The notes under the pieces were generated by a model. The model did no database searches. It was not told where the DNA came from and saw only the letters and a list, made by a program, of their open reading frames with translations. This document shows positions 47,807 through 55,251 of a stretch of DNA of 64,000 nt, piece after piece. The first letter of the stretch is position 1. Every line of letters starts with the position of its first letter. Both the position numbers and the translations under genes were made by a program. Origin of the DNA: Halothiobacillus sp. (lineage in GTDB: Bacteria; Pseudomonadota; Gammaproteobacteria; Halothiobacillales; Halothiobacillaceae); NCBI GenBank assembly GCA_024635755.1, contig JAGXIF010000026.1, positions 1 through 64,000 of the forward strand, in the 5' to 3' direction.

Positions 47807-48580
47807 GTGGTCGCCACATTTCGCCAATGTTCGTCCCGCCCGTGTGGGCCTGGGCACGCGAGGTGCTGTGTCTCGGCCCTGATGTTCCTGGTTGTGATGT
47901 TGGTCTTGAGTGGTTGCGCCACGCCCACGGACTACCGCAGCTGGGAGCGGGGCAATCCCGTCTATTACGTCAAAGGGGGTGACACCCTCTATTCCATCGC
48001 CGTGGCCAACGACCTGGACTGGCAGCGGCTCGCCCGATGGAACGGCATCGCCGATCCGCGTCACCTCAAGATCGGGCAACGCTTGCGCCTCAGCCCTCCC
48101 GGGGCAGCGGGTGCCTCGCACTCGACAAGCCGATCAGCGGAGGCCAGTGCACCGATCAAGTCGGCGTCTCGTTCGTCTGCTCCCGCAACGCCGGCTGCCT
48201 CGCCGGTGGCCTGGAAATGGCCGCTACGGGGAAAAATCCTGCACCGCTTCCCCGAAGGTGCCCCCGCGCAGAAGGGCATGATCATCGCCGCGAAGATCGA
48301 CGCATCCGTCCAGGCGGCGGCGCCCGGTCGGGTGGTGTACTCGGGCGATGGTCTGCCCGGTTACGGCAACCTCGTGATCGTCAAGCACAACGCCGATTGG
48401 CTCTCGGCCTATGCCTACAACAAAAGCCTGCTGGTCGACGAGGGTGATCAAGTGACCCGTGGCCAGTCCATAGCGAGGGTCGGTCCGCGTGATCATCGCC
48501 AGCCTGATCGCGGCGGGCATCTCCTGTTCCAGATACGCCGGCAAGGGCAGCCGGTGGACCCCGAACGCTACCTTCCCTGA
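47807..48580 (+). CDS. nlpD: NlpD-like lipoprotein, LysM plus degenerate LytM domain
   Basis: 257 residues from GTG 47807. A lipobox VLSGC precedes the mature Cys at about residue 37, giving an unusually long leader; an internal ATG at 47882 would give a short 12-residue leader, so the start is uncertain. A LysM repeat follows (VYYVKGGDTLYSIAVANDLD), then a Ser/Ala/Pro linker and an M23/LytM domain (KGMIIAAKIDASVQAAAPGR, GYGNLVIVKHNADWLSAYAY). The catalytic HxH is replaced (YAYN), so it is a non-enzymatic activator; NlpD activates AmiC in E. coli. Directly upstream of rpoS, as usual. Confidence 0.93.
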   Translation: MVATFRQCSSRPCGPGHARCCVSALMFLVVMLVLSGCATPTDYRSWERGNPVYYVKGGDTLYSIAVANDLDWQRLARWNGIADPRHLKIGQRLRLSPPGAAGASHSTSRSAEASAPIKSASRSSAPATPAASPVAWKWPLRGKILHRFPEGAPAQKGMIIAAKIDASVQAAAPGRVVYSGDGLPGYGNLVIVKHNADWLSAYAYNKSLLVDEGDQVTRGQSIARVGPRDHRQPDRGGHLLFQIRRQGQPVDPERYLP

Positions 48581-48701
48581 TTCATTCCGGCCTTCGCCCT
48601 GCGTTTTCCTATGCCGTCGGAGCATTGCTGCTCCGCCACCACTGACTCTGCCGGTGCTTGTCCGGTCGTGACCAACGCGGGCATGAGAATGAGGTCGGCG
48701 A

Positions 48702-48720
48702 TTGTACACTCCTTGTACAA
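48702..48720. repeat. Inverted TTGTACA repeat in the nlpD-rpoS interval, with a third copy at 48864
   Basis: TTGTACA (48702-48708) and TGTACAA (48714-48720) form a perfect seven-base inverted repeat separated by five bases. TTGTACAC occurs again at 48864-48871 directly before the ATG at 48872. The TGTACA core in three copies suggests a protein-binding site rather than a terminator, since no T-run follows. Confidence 0.5.
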
Positions 48721-48795
48721 CCCATCCTCGATCCGCTAGGTCAAAGCAGATATTCGGCAGATGCGCAGTATTGATTTCGCCAGCTAGTTATCAAG

Positions 48796-48828
48796 GTATC
48801 GAATATGAAATGTGGTTTTATTCGATAC
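48796..48828 (+). promoter_or_regulatory. AU-rich hairpin in the rpoS leader
   Basis: GTATCGAATA (48796-48805) and TATTCGATAC (48819-48828) are a perfect ten-base inverted repeat with a 13-base loop. It lies 86 bases before the preferred rpoS start, in a 333-base stretch without a gene. It may be an operator or an mRNA structure that Hfq-dependent small RNAs open, as in the E. coli rpoS leader; inference only. Confidence 0.5.
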
Positions 48829-48913
48829 ACCCCGGTTGACCGCCTTGTTCCGCTATGCAAAGGTTGTACACATGGTTGAGCAAGCACATCTGCAACGGAG
48901 CGAGGGATACGGC

Positions 48914-49915
48914 ATGGCACAGGCAACGATCCAGGACAGCAGTACCCCGGTCGATCCCGAAAAAGTCGAAGCATTGATCCCCGATGCTGACAAAGCCGGT
49001 CTGGCTCCCCGCGAGCCGCGCCGTCCGGCTCGGACGGAGTCGGCAGAGTTCGCCCGCACGTTCAACGTGGCGGACTCGGAGTCGCCCGACCCGGTGCGTC
49101 TTTACCTGAAGGACGTCGAAACCGAGCGTCTGCTGACACCCGCTCAAGAGATCGACTACTCTCGACGTGCCCAGGCCGGCGAAGAATGGGCGCGGCAGAA
49201 GATGATCGTCTGCAATCTGCGTCTGGTGATCAAGCTGGCGCGACGCTACATCAACCGCGGTCTGGATCTGCTTGACCTGATTGAGGAAGGCAATCTCGGC
49301 CTGATGCGGGCGGTGGAGAAATTCGACCCCGAGCGAGGGTTCCGCTTTTCCACCTACGCGACCTGGTGGATTCGGCAGACCATCGAGCGGGCGTTGATGA
49401 ATCAGTCACGCACGGTCCGGTTGCCGGTGCACGTGGTCAAGGAGGTGCATTCTTATAACCGTGCCGCCCGCCGGATCTCGCAGCACCACAGTGGTGATGT
49501 GCGGCCCGAGCAGATCGCCGAGCATCTCGACAAACCCGTCAAGGACGTACTCAAGGTGATGTCGTACAACGAGCGCGAATCGTCCTTCGACAGCCCGTTG
49601 AAGGGAGATGGTGAGTTCTCGTTGCTGGACATGGTCCCGGACGAGAATAGCCAGCTCCCCGAGAACAAGCTGCAAGAGGACGGCGTGCTGCAGGTGCTCA
49701 ATCGTTTGATCGACAAGCTGGAAGGCAAGCAGCGTGAGGTGCTGATGCGCCGTTATGGCCTGCGTGGACACGAGCCGGCCACCTTGGAGCAGGTGGGCAG
49801 CCTGCTGGGTTGCACCCGTGAGCGGGTTCGCCAGATCCAGTTGGAGGCGGTACGTCGCCTCAAGCAATTCGCTGCCAGCGAGGGCGTGACCGCGGACGTG
49901 ATCTTCAGCGAATAA
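48914..49915 (+). CDS. rpoS: RNA polymerase sigma factor RpoS
   Basis: 333 residues from ATG 48914 (GAGGG eight bases upstream); ATGs at 48872 and 48812 are weaker. General-stress and stationary-phase sigma factor. Region 1.2 (SPDPVRLYLKDVETERLLT), region 2 (NLRLVIKLARRYINRGLDLL DLIEEGN, FSTYATWWIRQTIERALM), region 3 (VVKEVHSYNRAARRI) and region 4 (LEGKQREVLMRRYGLRGHEP, CTRERVRQIQLEAVRRLKQF) are all intact. No nonsense or frame damage, which is worth noting since laboratory strains often lose rpoS. A terminator follows. Confidence 0.96.
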   Translation: MAQATIQDSSTPVDPEKVEALIPDADKAGLAPREPRRPARTESAEFARTFNVADSESPDPVRLYLKDVETERLLTPAQEIDYSRRAQAGEEWARQKMIVCNLRLVIKLARRYINRGLDLLDLIEEGNLGLMRAVEKFDPERGFRFSTYATWWIRQTIERALMNQSRTVRLPVHVVKEVHSYNRAARRISQHHSGDVRPEQIAEHLDKPVKDVLKVMSYNERESSFDSPLKGDGEFSLLDMVPDENSQLPENKLQEDGVLQVLNRLIDKLEGKQREVLMRRYGLRGHEPATLEQVGSLLGCTRERVRQIQLEAVRRLKQFAASEGVTADVIFSE

Positions 49916-49969
49916 CCGAGCGCATCGCCGGCACGGGATGGGATTGCCCTTGGGCCTCAGTCTTTGGAA

Positions 49970-50001
49970 GCCCCGACAGCCATCCGGATCGGGGCGTTCT
50001 T
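49970..50001 (+). terminator. Terminator of rpoS
   Basis: GCCCCGA (49970-49976) pairs with TCGGGGC (49989-49995), followed by GTTCTTG. The 144 bases from here to marR contain no tRNA or clear promoter that I can place. Confidence 0.65.
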
Positions 50002-50145
50002 GCTTATGGCCTGCTTGTATGGCTAGGCTATTAGTTGGAGGCAGGAGGCGGTGCTGGCAGAATAAGTCCCAGCGGTCTGCCAAGTCGCGGCATTTGCCGG
50101 GCCGGGTAGGCGGCGTTCGATACCACCGCTGAGGGCTATTCCCGC

Positions 50146-50667
50146 ATGGCAGAAGACGATCTCGCATTCGACATTTGCGCCGAGGACCGTGTGCCGGTAC
50201 TGCTTCATCGGGTGGATCAACTCTGGCGCCAATTGATGGACAACGAGTTGGCCCACCATGGCCTGAGCCAGGCCAAGTGGCGCACCATGGCCATCCTGTC
50301 GCTATACCCGGATGGTCTGATCCAGTCGGAATTGGCCGAAGAACTCGGCATCGAGGGGCCATCCCTCGTGGCAATGATTGATCGCCTGTCGCGTGATGAA
50401 TGGGTCGAACGCGTGCAGTGCGGCACGGATCGGCGTTGCAAGATCATCCGTCTGACCGAACGGGCCCTGCCGCTGATCGACGAGATCCGCAGCAGTGCCG
50501 AGAAACTCTATGCACGCACCTTTGCCGAGCTCGATGTCCCGGGCGTGAATATCCCCGACGTGGAGCGGTTTTTCATCGCCCTGCGCGAGCGTCTCTACGA
50601 GAGCCTGCCTGACCGCAAACGTCAGCAGCGGCGACGCAACTTGGCTCGGGCGGCCGCGAACGACTAG
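50146..50667 (+). CDS. MarR-family transcriptional regulator
   Basis: 173 residues. Winged helix-turn-helix dimer: VPVLLHRVDQLWRQLMDNEL, AHHGLSQAKWRTMAILSLYP, the recognition region GIEGPSLVAMIDRLSRDEWV and the wing QCGTDRRCKIIRLTE, then a dimer helix. The basic C-terminal tail (RKRQQRRRNLARAA) is unusual in length. MarR proteins usually repress a nearby gene under phenolic or oxidant stress; no obvious target is adjacent, so it may be self-regulating or act elsewhere. Convergent with pepA. Confidence 0.88.
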   Translation: MAEDDLAFDICAEDRVPVLLHRVDQLWRQLMDNELAHHGLSQAKWRTMAILSLYPDGLIQSELAEELGIEGPSLVAMIDRLSRDEWVERVQCGTDRRCKIIRLTERALPLIDEIRSSAEKLYARTFAELDVPGVNIPDVERFFIALRERLYESLPDRKRQQRRRNLARAAAND

Positions 50668-50739
50668 AAATTGTCCGGCCGGACGGGGCTTGGGGCTGGC
50701 CCGTTACGAGGCGGCAGAAGTTGGGCCATTTGCGGCGCC

Positions 50740-50771
50740 GGCGGTCTAGGAAGACGTGTTCCTAGACCGCC
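50740..50771. terminator. Perfect 13-bp hairpin between marR and pepA
   Basis: GGCGGTCTAGGAA (50740-50752) and TTCCTAGACCGCC (50759-50771) with a six-base loop, then ACGATTTTATC on the plus strand. It sits between convergent genes and probably ends both transcripts. The rare CTAG tetranucleotide occurs on both arms. Confidence 0.65.
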
Positions 50772-50850
50772 ACGATTTTATCTGCATCGCCCCTCAAGCA
50801 CGGGTGATGTTGTCCGGATTTTCTCAGGGACTTGCCGCGGGCGGCGTCGA

Positions 50851-52386
50851 CTAATTGGTCGAACCAACGCTATCGTTGGCTTCCTGCTGTTGTCTGGCCC
50901 GGTTCATCAGGAATTCTGTCAGGAGAGGCACCGGGCGGCCGGTCGCCCCCTTCTCCTCCCCCGTCTTCCAAGCCGTACCGGCGATGTCCAGGTGTGCCCA
51001 GTGGTGTTCGCGGGTAAACCGGGACAGGAAGGCGGCAGCGGTGATCGAGCCGCCTTCGCGGCCACCGATGTTGGCCATGTCGGCAAAATTGCTCTTGAGC
51101 AGGTCCTGATACTCATCCCATAACGGCAGCTGCCAAGCGCGGTCGTTGGCCGTTTCGCCTGCCTGGATCAGTTCCTTGACCAGCGGATTGTGGTTGCCCA
51201 GAACAGCGCTCGGTTCCCGACCCAGCGCGACGATGCAGGCCCCGGTCAGGGTGGCCAGGTCGACGATCGCTGCCGGCTTGTAACGGGCGGCGTAGGTGAG
51301 CGCATCGCAGAGGATCAGCCGGCCCTCGGCGTCGGTGTTGAGCACCTCGATGGTCTGACCCGACATGCTACGGATGATGTCGCCGGGCTTGAGGGCGTTG
51401 CCGTCGGGCATGTTTTCGACGGTGGGCACCAGGGCCACTACATTGATGGGCAGCTGCATTTCCGCGACGGCCGACATGACGCCGATGGTCGCGGCCGCCC
51501 CGCCCATGTCGAACTTCATCTGATCCATGTCCGGGCCGGGCTTGAGCGAAATCCCGCCGGAATCAAAGGTCACACCCTTGCCCACCAGCACGATCGGGGG
51601 TGTGTCGGCATCGGCGCCCATGTGCTCCATCACGATCATCTTGGGCGGCTCGCTGCTGCCCTTGGCCACGGCCAACAGAGCGTTCATGCCCAGGGATTCC
51701 ATGCGCGACTGGTCGAGAACCTCTACCGAGAGTTGCAGGTGGGTTTCGGTCATCTTGCGCGCGTGTTCGGCCATGGTGGTCGGCGTGAGCAGGTTGCCCG
51801 GCATGTTGGCCAGGTTCTTGGCCATGCGCATGCCATTGCTGATGGCGGTTGCCTCGCGCACGTAGCGTTCGGCCTCCATCAGTTCCTTGCGGGTGGGCAG
51901 GATGAAAGTGACCTTGCGCAGCGGCCGGCGTGGGCCTTGTGCCTTGTCGCTCTTCAGTTCATCGAAGCGGTAAAGCGTGTCCTCGATCGCGACGATGCTC
52001 TGCCGCAAGACCTGTTCGAGGGAACTGCCGCGTACGTCGATCTCGGAAAGGTGGCTCACGCATTCGGCGGTGCCACGGTGATGCAGGGCCTCGACGGCAG
52101 AACGCGTTGCCTTGACCAGGCCCCGCGTGTTGAGCTCGCGTTCCTTGCCCAGTCCCACCAGGAGGACACGATCGGCCTGGATGTTGGGCACCCCGTGCAA
52201 CAGCAGGGTGTCGCCAAGCTCCCCGTCCATGTCGCCGCGACGTGTGATGGCGCTGAGAAAGCCGTCGCTTGCCTGGTCGATGGTTTCGGCGGCAGGCGTC
52301 AGGCGCCGCGCCTCGAATACGCCCACGATCAGGCAGGCGGTTCGCTGTTTTTCGGGGGCGCCACTCTTCACGGAGAATTCGAGCAC
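50851..52386 (-). CDS. pepA: Leucyl aminopeptidase (M17)
   Basis: 511 residues from GTG 52386, with AGGAGT eight bases upstream. Hexameric di-metal exopeptidase that also acts as a DNA-binding factor in E. coli. Catalytic-domain motifs: VLVGKGVTFDSGGISLKPGP DMDQMKFDMGGAA, and the metal/bicarbonate site NTDAEGRLILCDALTYA, with LTGACIVALG later. The N-terminal 170 residues are the typical macro-like domain. It is convergent with marR and divergent from a small membrane-protein gene; XerCD-related partners are not in the window. Confidence 0.96.
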   Translation of the reverse strand: MLEFSVKSGAPEKQRTACLIVGVFEARRLTPAAETIDQASDGFLSAITRRGDMDGELGDTLLLHGVPNIQADRVLLVGLGKERELNTRGLVKATRSAVEALHHRGTAECVSHLSEIDVRGSSLEQVLRQSIVAIEDTLYRFDELKSDKAQGPRRPLRKVTFILPTRKELMEAERYVREATAISNGMRMAKNLANMPGNLLTPTTMAEHARKMTETHLQLSVEVLDQSRMESLGMNALLAVAKGSSEPPKMIVMEHMGADADTPPIVLVGKGVTFDSGGISLKPGPDMDQMKFDMGGAAATIGVMSAVAEMQLPINVVALVPTVENMPDGNALKPGDIIRSMSGQTIEVLNTDAEGRLILCDALTYAARYKPAAIVDLATLTGACIVALGREPSAVLGNHNPLVKELIQAGETANDRAWQLPLWDEYQDLLKSNFADMANIGGREGGSITAAAFLSRFTREHHWAHLDIAGTAWKTGEEKGATGRPVPLLTEFLMNRARQQQEANDSVGSTN

Positions 52387-52551
52387 GGTGGGACTCCTTG
52401 TGTTTTGGGGCTGTCTGCCGCGGCCTGGTCGGCCGGGGCGGATAAGTAAGGGCAGTCTAGCAAAAACGGGCCGAGGCCGGATTTTGCTTAACTGCGGGCC
52501 AGTCCGGCTGATAGGATTCAGGGCCTTCCCCACGTCACGCAGGGTCACGCC

Positions 52552-52854
52552 ATGCAGAATGAACCAGACAAGAAGCCGGATCACCCCCCAGAGGAAGAGT
52601 TCGAGCCCGGCATCGGTGACCCCTACCGTTTCGAGGCACCCTCGCGGCAACCCGGGTTTGCCCGGGTATCCAAGGCCATGCTGGTGATTGGTGCCGTTAT
52701 GTCGGCCATCGGCGTGATCGGGGGGCTCGGACCGATCGTGTTCACCAGTGCCGACGACAAGCGCCAGTTCATGGACCTCTTGTTGCTGGCCCCTGCCGGT
52801 GTGATTCTGATGTTTGCCGGCATTACCGGCTGGGTAATCGCCGGGGGGCGCTGA
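52552..52854 (+). CDS. Two-span membrane protein of unknown function
   Basis: 100 residues. The acidic, Pro-rich N terminus (EPDKKPDHPPEEEFEPGIGD) is followed by two hydrophobic segments (AMLVIGAVMSAIGVIGGLGP and LLLLAPAGVILMFAGITGWV). No known family recognised. It is divergent from pepA, with a weak palindrome around 52460-52487 in the 165-base gap, and ends before a strong bidirectional terminator. Acidic leader and two helices suggest a small inner-membrane accessory protein. Confidence 0.65.
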   Translation: MQNEPDKKPDHPPEEEFEPGIGDPYRFEAPSRQPGFARVSKAMLVIGAVMSAIGVIGGLGPIVFTSADDKRQFMDLLLLAPAGVILMFAGITGWVIAGGR

Positions 52855-52912
52855 ATCGATCGGCGGGCAGGCCGCTCCGCCGGCTATTTGTGCTGGCATT
52901 TGGAGGCACAAA

Positions 52913-52939
52913 AAAATCCCGGGCATTGCCCGGGATTTT
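52913..52939. terminator. Bidirectional terminator
   Basis: A 12-bp stem AAAATCCCGGGC / GCCCGGGATTTT (52913-52924 with 52928-52939) with a three-base loop. It is flanked by A-runs and T-runs on each side, so it can stop the plus-strand gene and the minus-strand symporter. Confidence 0.85.
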
Positions 52940-52972
52940 CATTTCTCGGCCAGCCATCCGGCTGGCGCGGCT

Positions 52973-54736
52973 TTACGAGGCGCGCGGTACGCGCACTTCC
53001 TCGACCAGCTCCTGGATTTCATGCGGCGGCGGCGTGGTCATCTTCGCCACGAGGATCGCGACGATGAAGTTCACGGCAGCACCGATGGCACCAAAGGAGG
53101 TCGGGTTGATCCCGAACAGCCAGTTCTCGGCATTATCCGGCAGCATGTTGGTGTCCGGGATGAAGAACCAGCCCTTGTACCAGAAGATGTAGAGCAGGGT
53201 GATGGACAGGCCGGAGAGCATGCCCGCGATAGCACCCTGTTTGTTCATCCGCTTGGAGAAGATGCCCATCATCAGTACCGGGAACAGCGAACTGGCCGCC
53301 AGGCCGAAGGCCAGTGCCACCACCTGGGCGGCAAAGCCCGGTGGGTTCAGGCCCAAGTAACCGGCGACGATGATCGCGACGGTCATCGAGATCCGGCCGG
53401 CCATCAGCTCGTTCTTCTCGGAGATGTTCGGCATGAACACGCCCTTGAGCAGATCGTGCGAGATGGCGGACGCGATGGCCAGCAGCAGGCCGGCGGCGGT
53501 CGACAGCGCGGCGGCGATACCACCGGCAGCAATCAGCGCGATCACCCAGTTGGGCAGGTCGGCGATTTCCGGGTTGGCCAGCACCATGATGTCCCGATCG
53601 ACATACAGCTCGCTGCCTTGCCAGCCGAACTCTTCCTCGGCCATGGCCGCGAACGCTTCGTTGTCGTCGTTGTAGTACTGGATGCGGCCGTCGCCGTTCT
53701 TGTCTTCGAACTGGAGCAGACCGGTGATCTCCCAGTTCTTCATCCAGTCCGGACGCTCGGCGTAAAGCAGGTTGCCCTCCGGTGCGCCGATCTGGTCGGT
53801 GTTCTGCACGGTCTTGAGGGTGTTCCACATCGCCATGGCGCCGACGGCCGGGGCGGTGGTGTACAGGATCGCGATGAACAGCAGCGTCCAGCCGGCGGAC
53901 TTCCGGGCGTCACGGACGCGCGGAACGGTAAAGAAGCGCACCAAGACGTGCGGCAGACCGGCGGTACCGATCATCAGTGACAGCGTCAGCAGGAAGGTGT
54001 TCATCAGGTCCGGGGTGGCCGTGTACTCAGAAAAACCGAGATCGGACAGGACCAGGTCCAGCTTCTGCAGCAGGTACTGGTTCGAGCCGTCGGTCAACAT
54101 GGCGCCGGTGCCCATCTGCGGCAGGAAGTGGCCGGTCAGCTGCAGGGAGATGAAGATCGCCGGAACGGTGTAGGCGAAGATCATGATCACGTACTGCGCA
54201 ATCTGCGTGTAGGTGATCCCCTTCATGCCGCCGAGTACCGCGTAGACGAACACGATGCCCATGCCCGCGAACAGGCCGACTTCGATCGAAGTCTCGAGGA
54301 AGCGCGAGAATGCGACGCCGACGCCCTTCATCTGGCCGATGACGTAGGTCAGGGAGATGACCAGCAGTGCAATAACGGCGATAACGCGTGCGGTGTTCGA
54401 GTAGAAGCGGTCACCGATGAATTCCGGCACCGTGAACTTGCCGAACTTGCGCAGGTACGGGGCCAGCAGCATTGCCAGCAGTACGTAACCGCCGGTCCAG
54501 CCCATCAGGTAGGCGGAGGCCGAATAGCCGTTGAAGGCGATCAGGCCCGCCATCGAGATGAACGACGCGGCGGACATCCAGTCGGCGGCGGTGGCCATGC
54601 CGTTGAGAATGGGGTTGATCCCCTTGCCGGCGACGTAGAACTCGCTGGTGGTACCTGCTCGCGCGACGACGGCGAGTATGAGATACAGCACGAAGGTGGC
54701 GCCAACCACCAGGTAAATCAGTGTCTGAAGGTCCAT
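52973..54736 (-). CDS. Sodium:solute symporter (VC_2705/ActP-like)
   Basis: 587 residues, about 13 hydrophobic segments. SSS-family features: ADWMSAASFISMAGLIAFNG, YLMGWTGGYVLLAMLLAPYL, GLPHVLVRFFTVPRVRDARK and AAALSTAAGLLLAIASAISH. The set resembles the VC_2705 group that pairs with DUF4212 (just upstream) and takes up acetate or short organic acids. Between helices there is an insert at about 325-385 with DKNGDGRIQYYN (345-356), an EF-hand-like loop with Asn at position 12. The insert suggests a calcium- or cation-sensing external loop. Substrate unknown; ActP-like acetate uptake is an inference. Confidence 0.85.
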   Translation of the reverse strand: MDLQTLIYLVVGATFVLYLILAVVARAGTTSEFYVAGKGINPILNGMATAADWMSAASFISMAGLIAFNGYSASAYLMGWTGGYVLLAMLLAPYLRKFGKFTVPEFIGDRFYSNTARVIAVIALLVISLTYVIGQMKGVGVAFSRFLETSIEVGLFAGMGIVFVYAVLGGMKGITYTQIAQYVIMIFAYTVPAIFISLQLTGHFLPQMGTGAMLTDGSNQYLLQKLDLVLSDLGFSEYTATPDLMNTFLLTLSLMIGTAGLPHVLVRFFTVPRVRDARKSAGWTLLFIAILYTTAPAVGAMAMWNTLKTVQNTDQIGAPEGNLLYAERPDWMKNWEITGLLQFEDKNGDGRIQYYNDDNEAFAAMAEEEFGWQGSELYVDRDIMVLANPEIADLPNWVIALIAAGGIAAALSTAAGLLLAIASAISHDLLKGVFMPNISEKNELMAGRISMTVAIIVAGYLGLNPPGFAAQVVALAFGLAASSLFPVLMMGIFSKRMNKQGAIAGMLSGLSITLLYIFWYKGWFFIPDTNMLPDNAENWLFGINPTSFGAIGAAVNFIVAILVAKMTTPPPHEIQELVEEVRVPRAS

Positions 54737-54757
54737 GAATCTAAGGCTCCTGAATTC

Positions 54758-55018
54758 TTAGTCTTCGGCGACGCCGAATTTTTTGTCGATTGTGTTCATG
54801 CGCCAGGCATAGAAGAAGATCAGCACCACGAAGGTAAAGATCGAGCCTTGTTGCGCGAACCAGAAGCCCAGCGGGTAACCGCCTAGGTGGATCTGATTGA
54901 GCAGATCAACCAACAGGATGCCGAAAACGTAAGACACCAGGAACCAGACGGCCAAGCAGCCGAAAAGTACCCTCAGGTTGGCGCGCCAATAATCTGCGCG
55001 ATTCGATGTTTGTTCCAT
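54758..55018 (-). CDS. DUF4212 small subunit of the sodium/solute symporter
   Basis: 86 residues, two helices: LRVLFGCLAVWFLVSYVFGI and IFTFVVLIFFYAWRMNTIDK, with LGGYPLGFWFAQQGS between. This matches the DUF4212 family that is always encoded next to VC_2705-type symporters and is thought to be an accessory subunit in the inner membrane. It begins 22 bases before the large subunit on the same strand, so one transcript makes both. Ribosome site AGGAG is close to the ATG. Confidence 0.9.
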   Translation of the reverse strand: MEQTSNRADYWRANLRVLFGCLAVWFLVSYVFGILLVDLLNQIHLGGYPLGFWFAQQGSIFTFVVLIFFYAWRMNTIDKKFGVAED

Positions 55019-55251
55019 AAGTGGCTCCTCGAGTATCGGTGAAATCCGATGTTTTTATGTCGTCCATCTCTGTCGAAAAACCTCGGCAATAGGGCGTTGA
55101 CGCCACCTCGCCGGATTCCGACGCAGGGTAAGCCTACTGGATCGATGGGGGAAAAGGGAACCTCCGACAAGCAATGAGGCGGATTTCCCCCAGTCTTCAA
55201 TCCCGCGAGGTGCGATCGGCCGCCGGGACCGGCTGGTTTTTCGCGGTGCCC

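Noticed and set aside
51190-52449. A 419-codon plus-strand frame
   Set aside because: Antisense to pepA, a certain gene with intact catalytic motifs.
53021-53980. A 319-codon plus-strand frame
   Set aside because: Antisense to the symporter; it has no domain and its Gln/His/Asp-rich content is the mirror of membrane codons.
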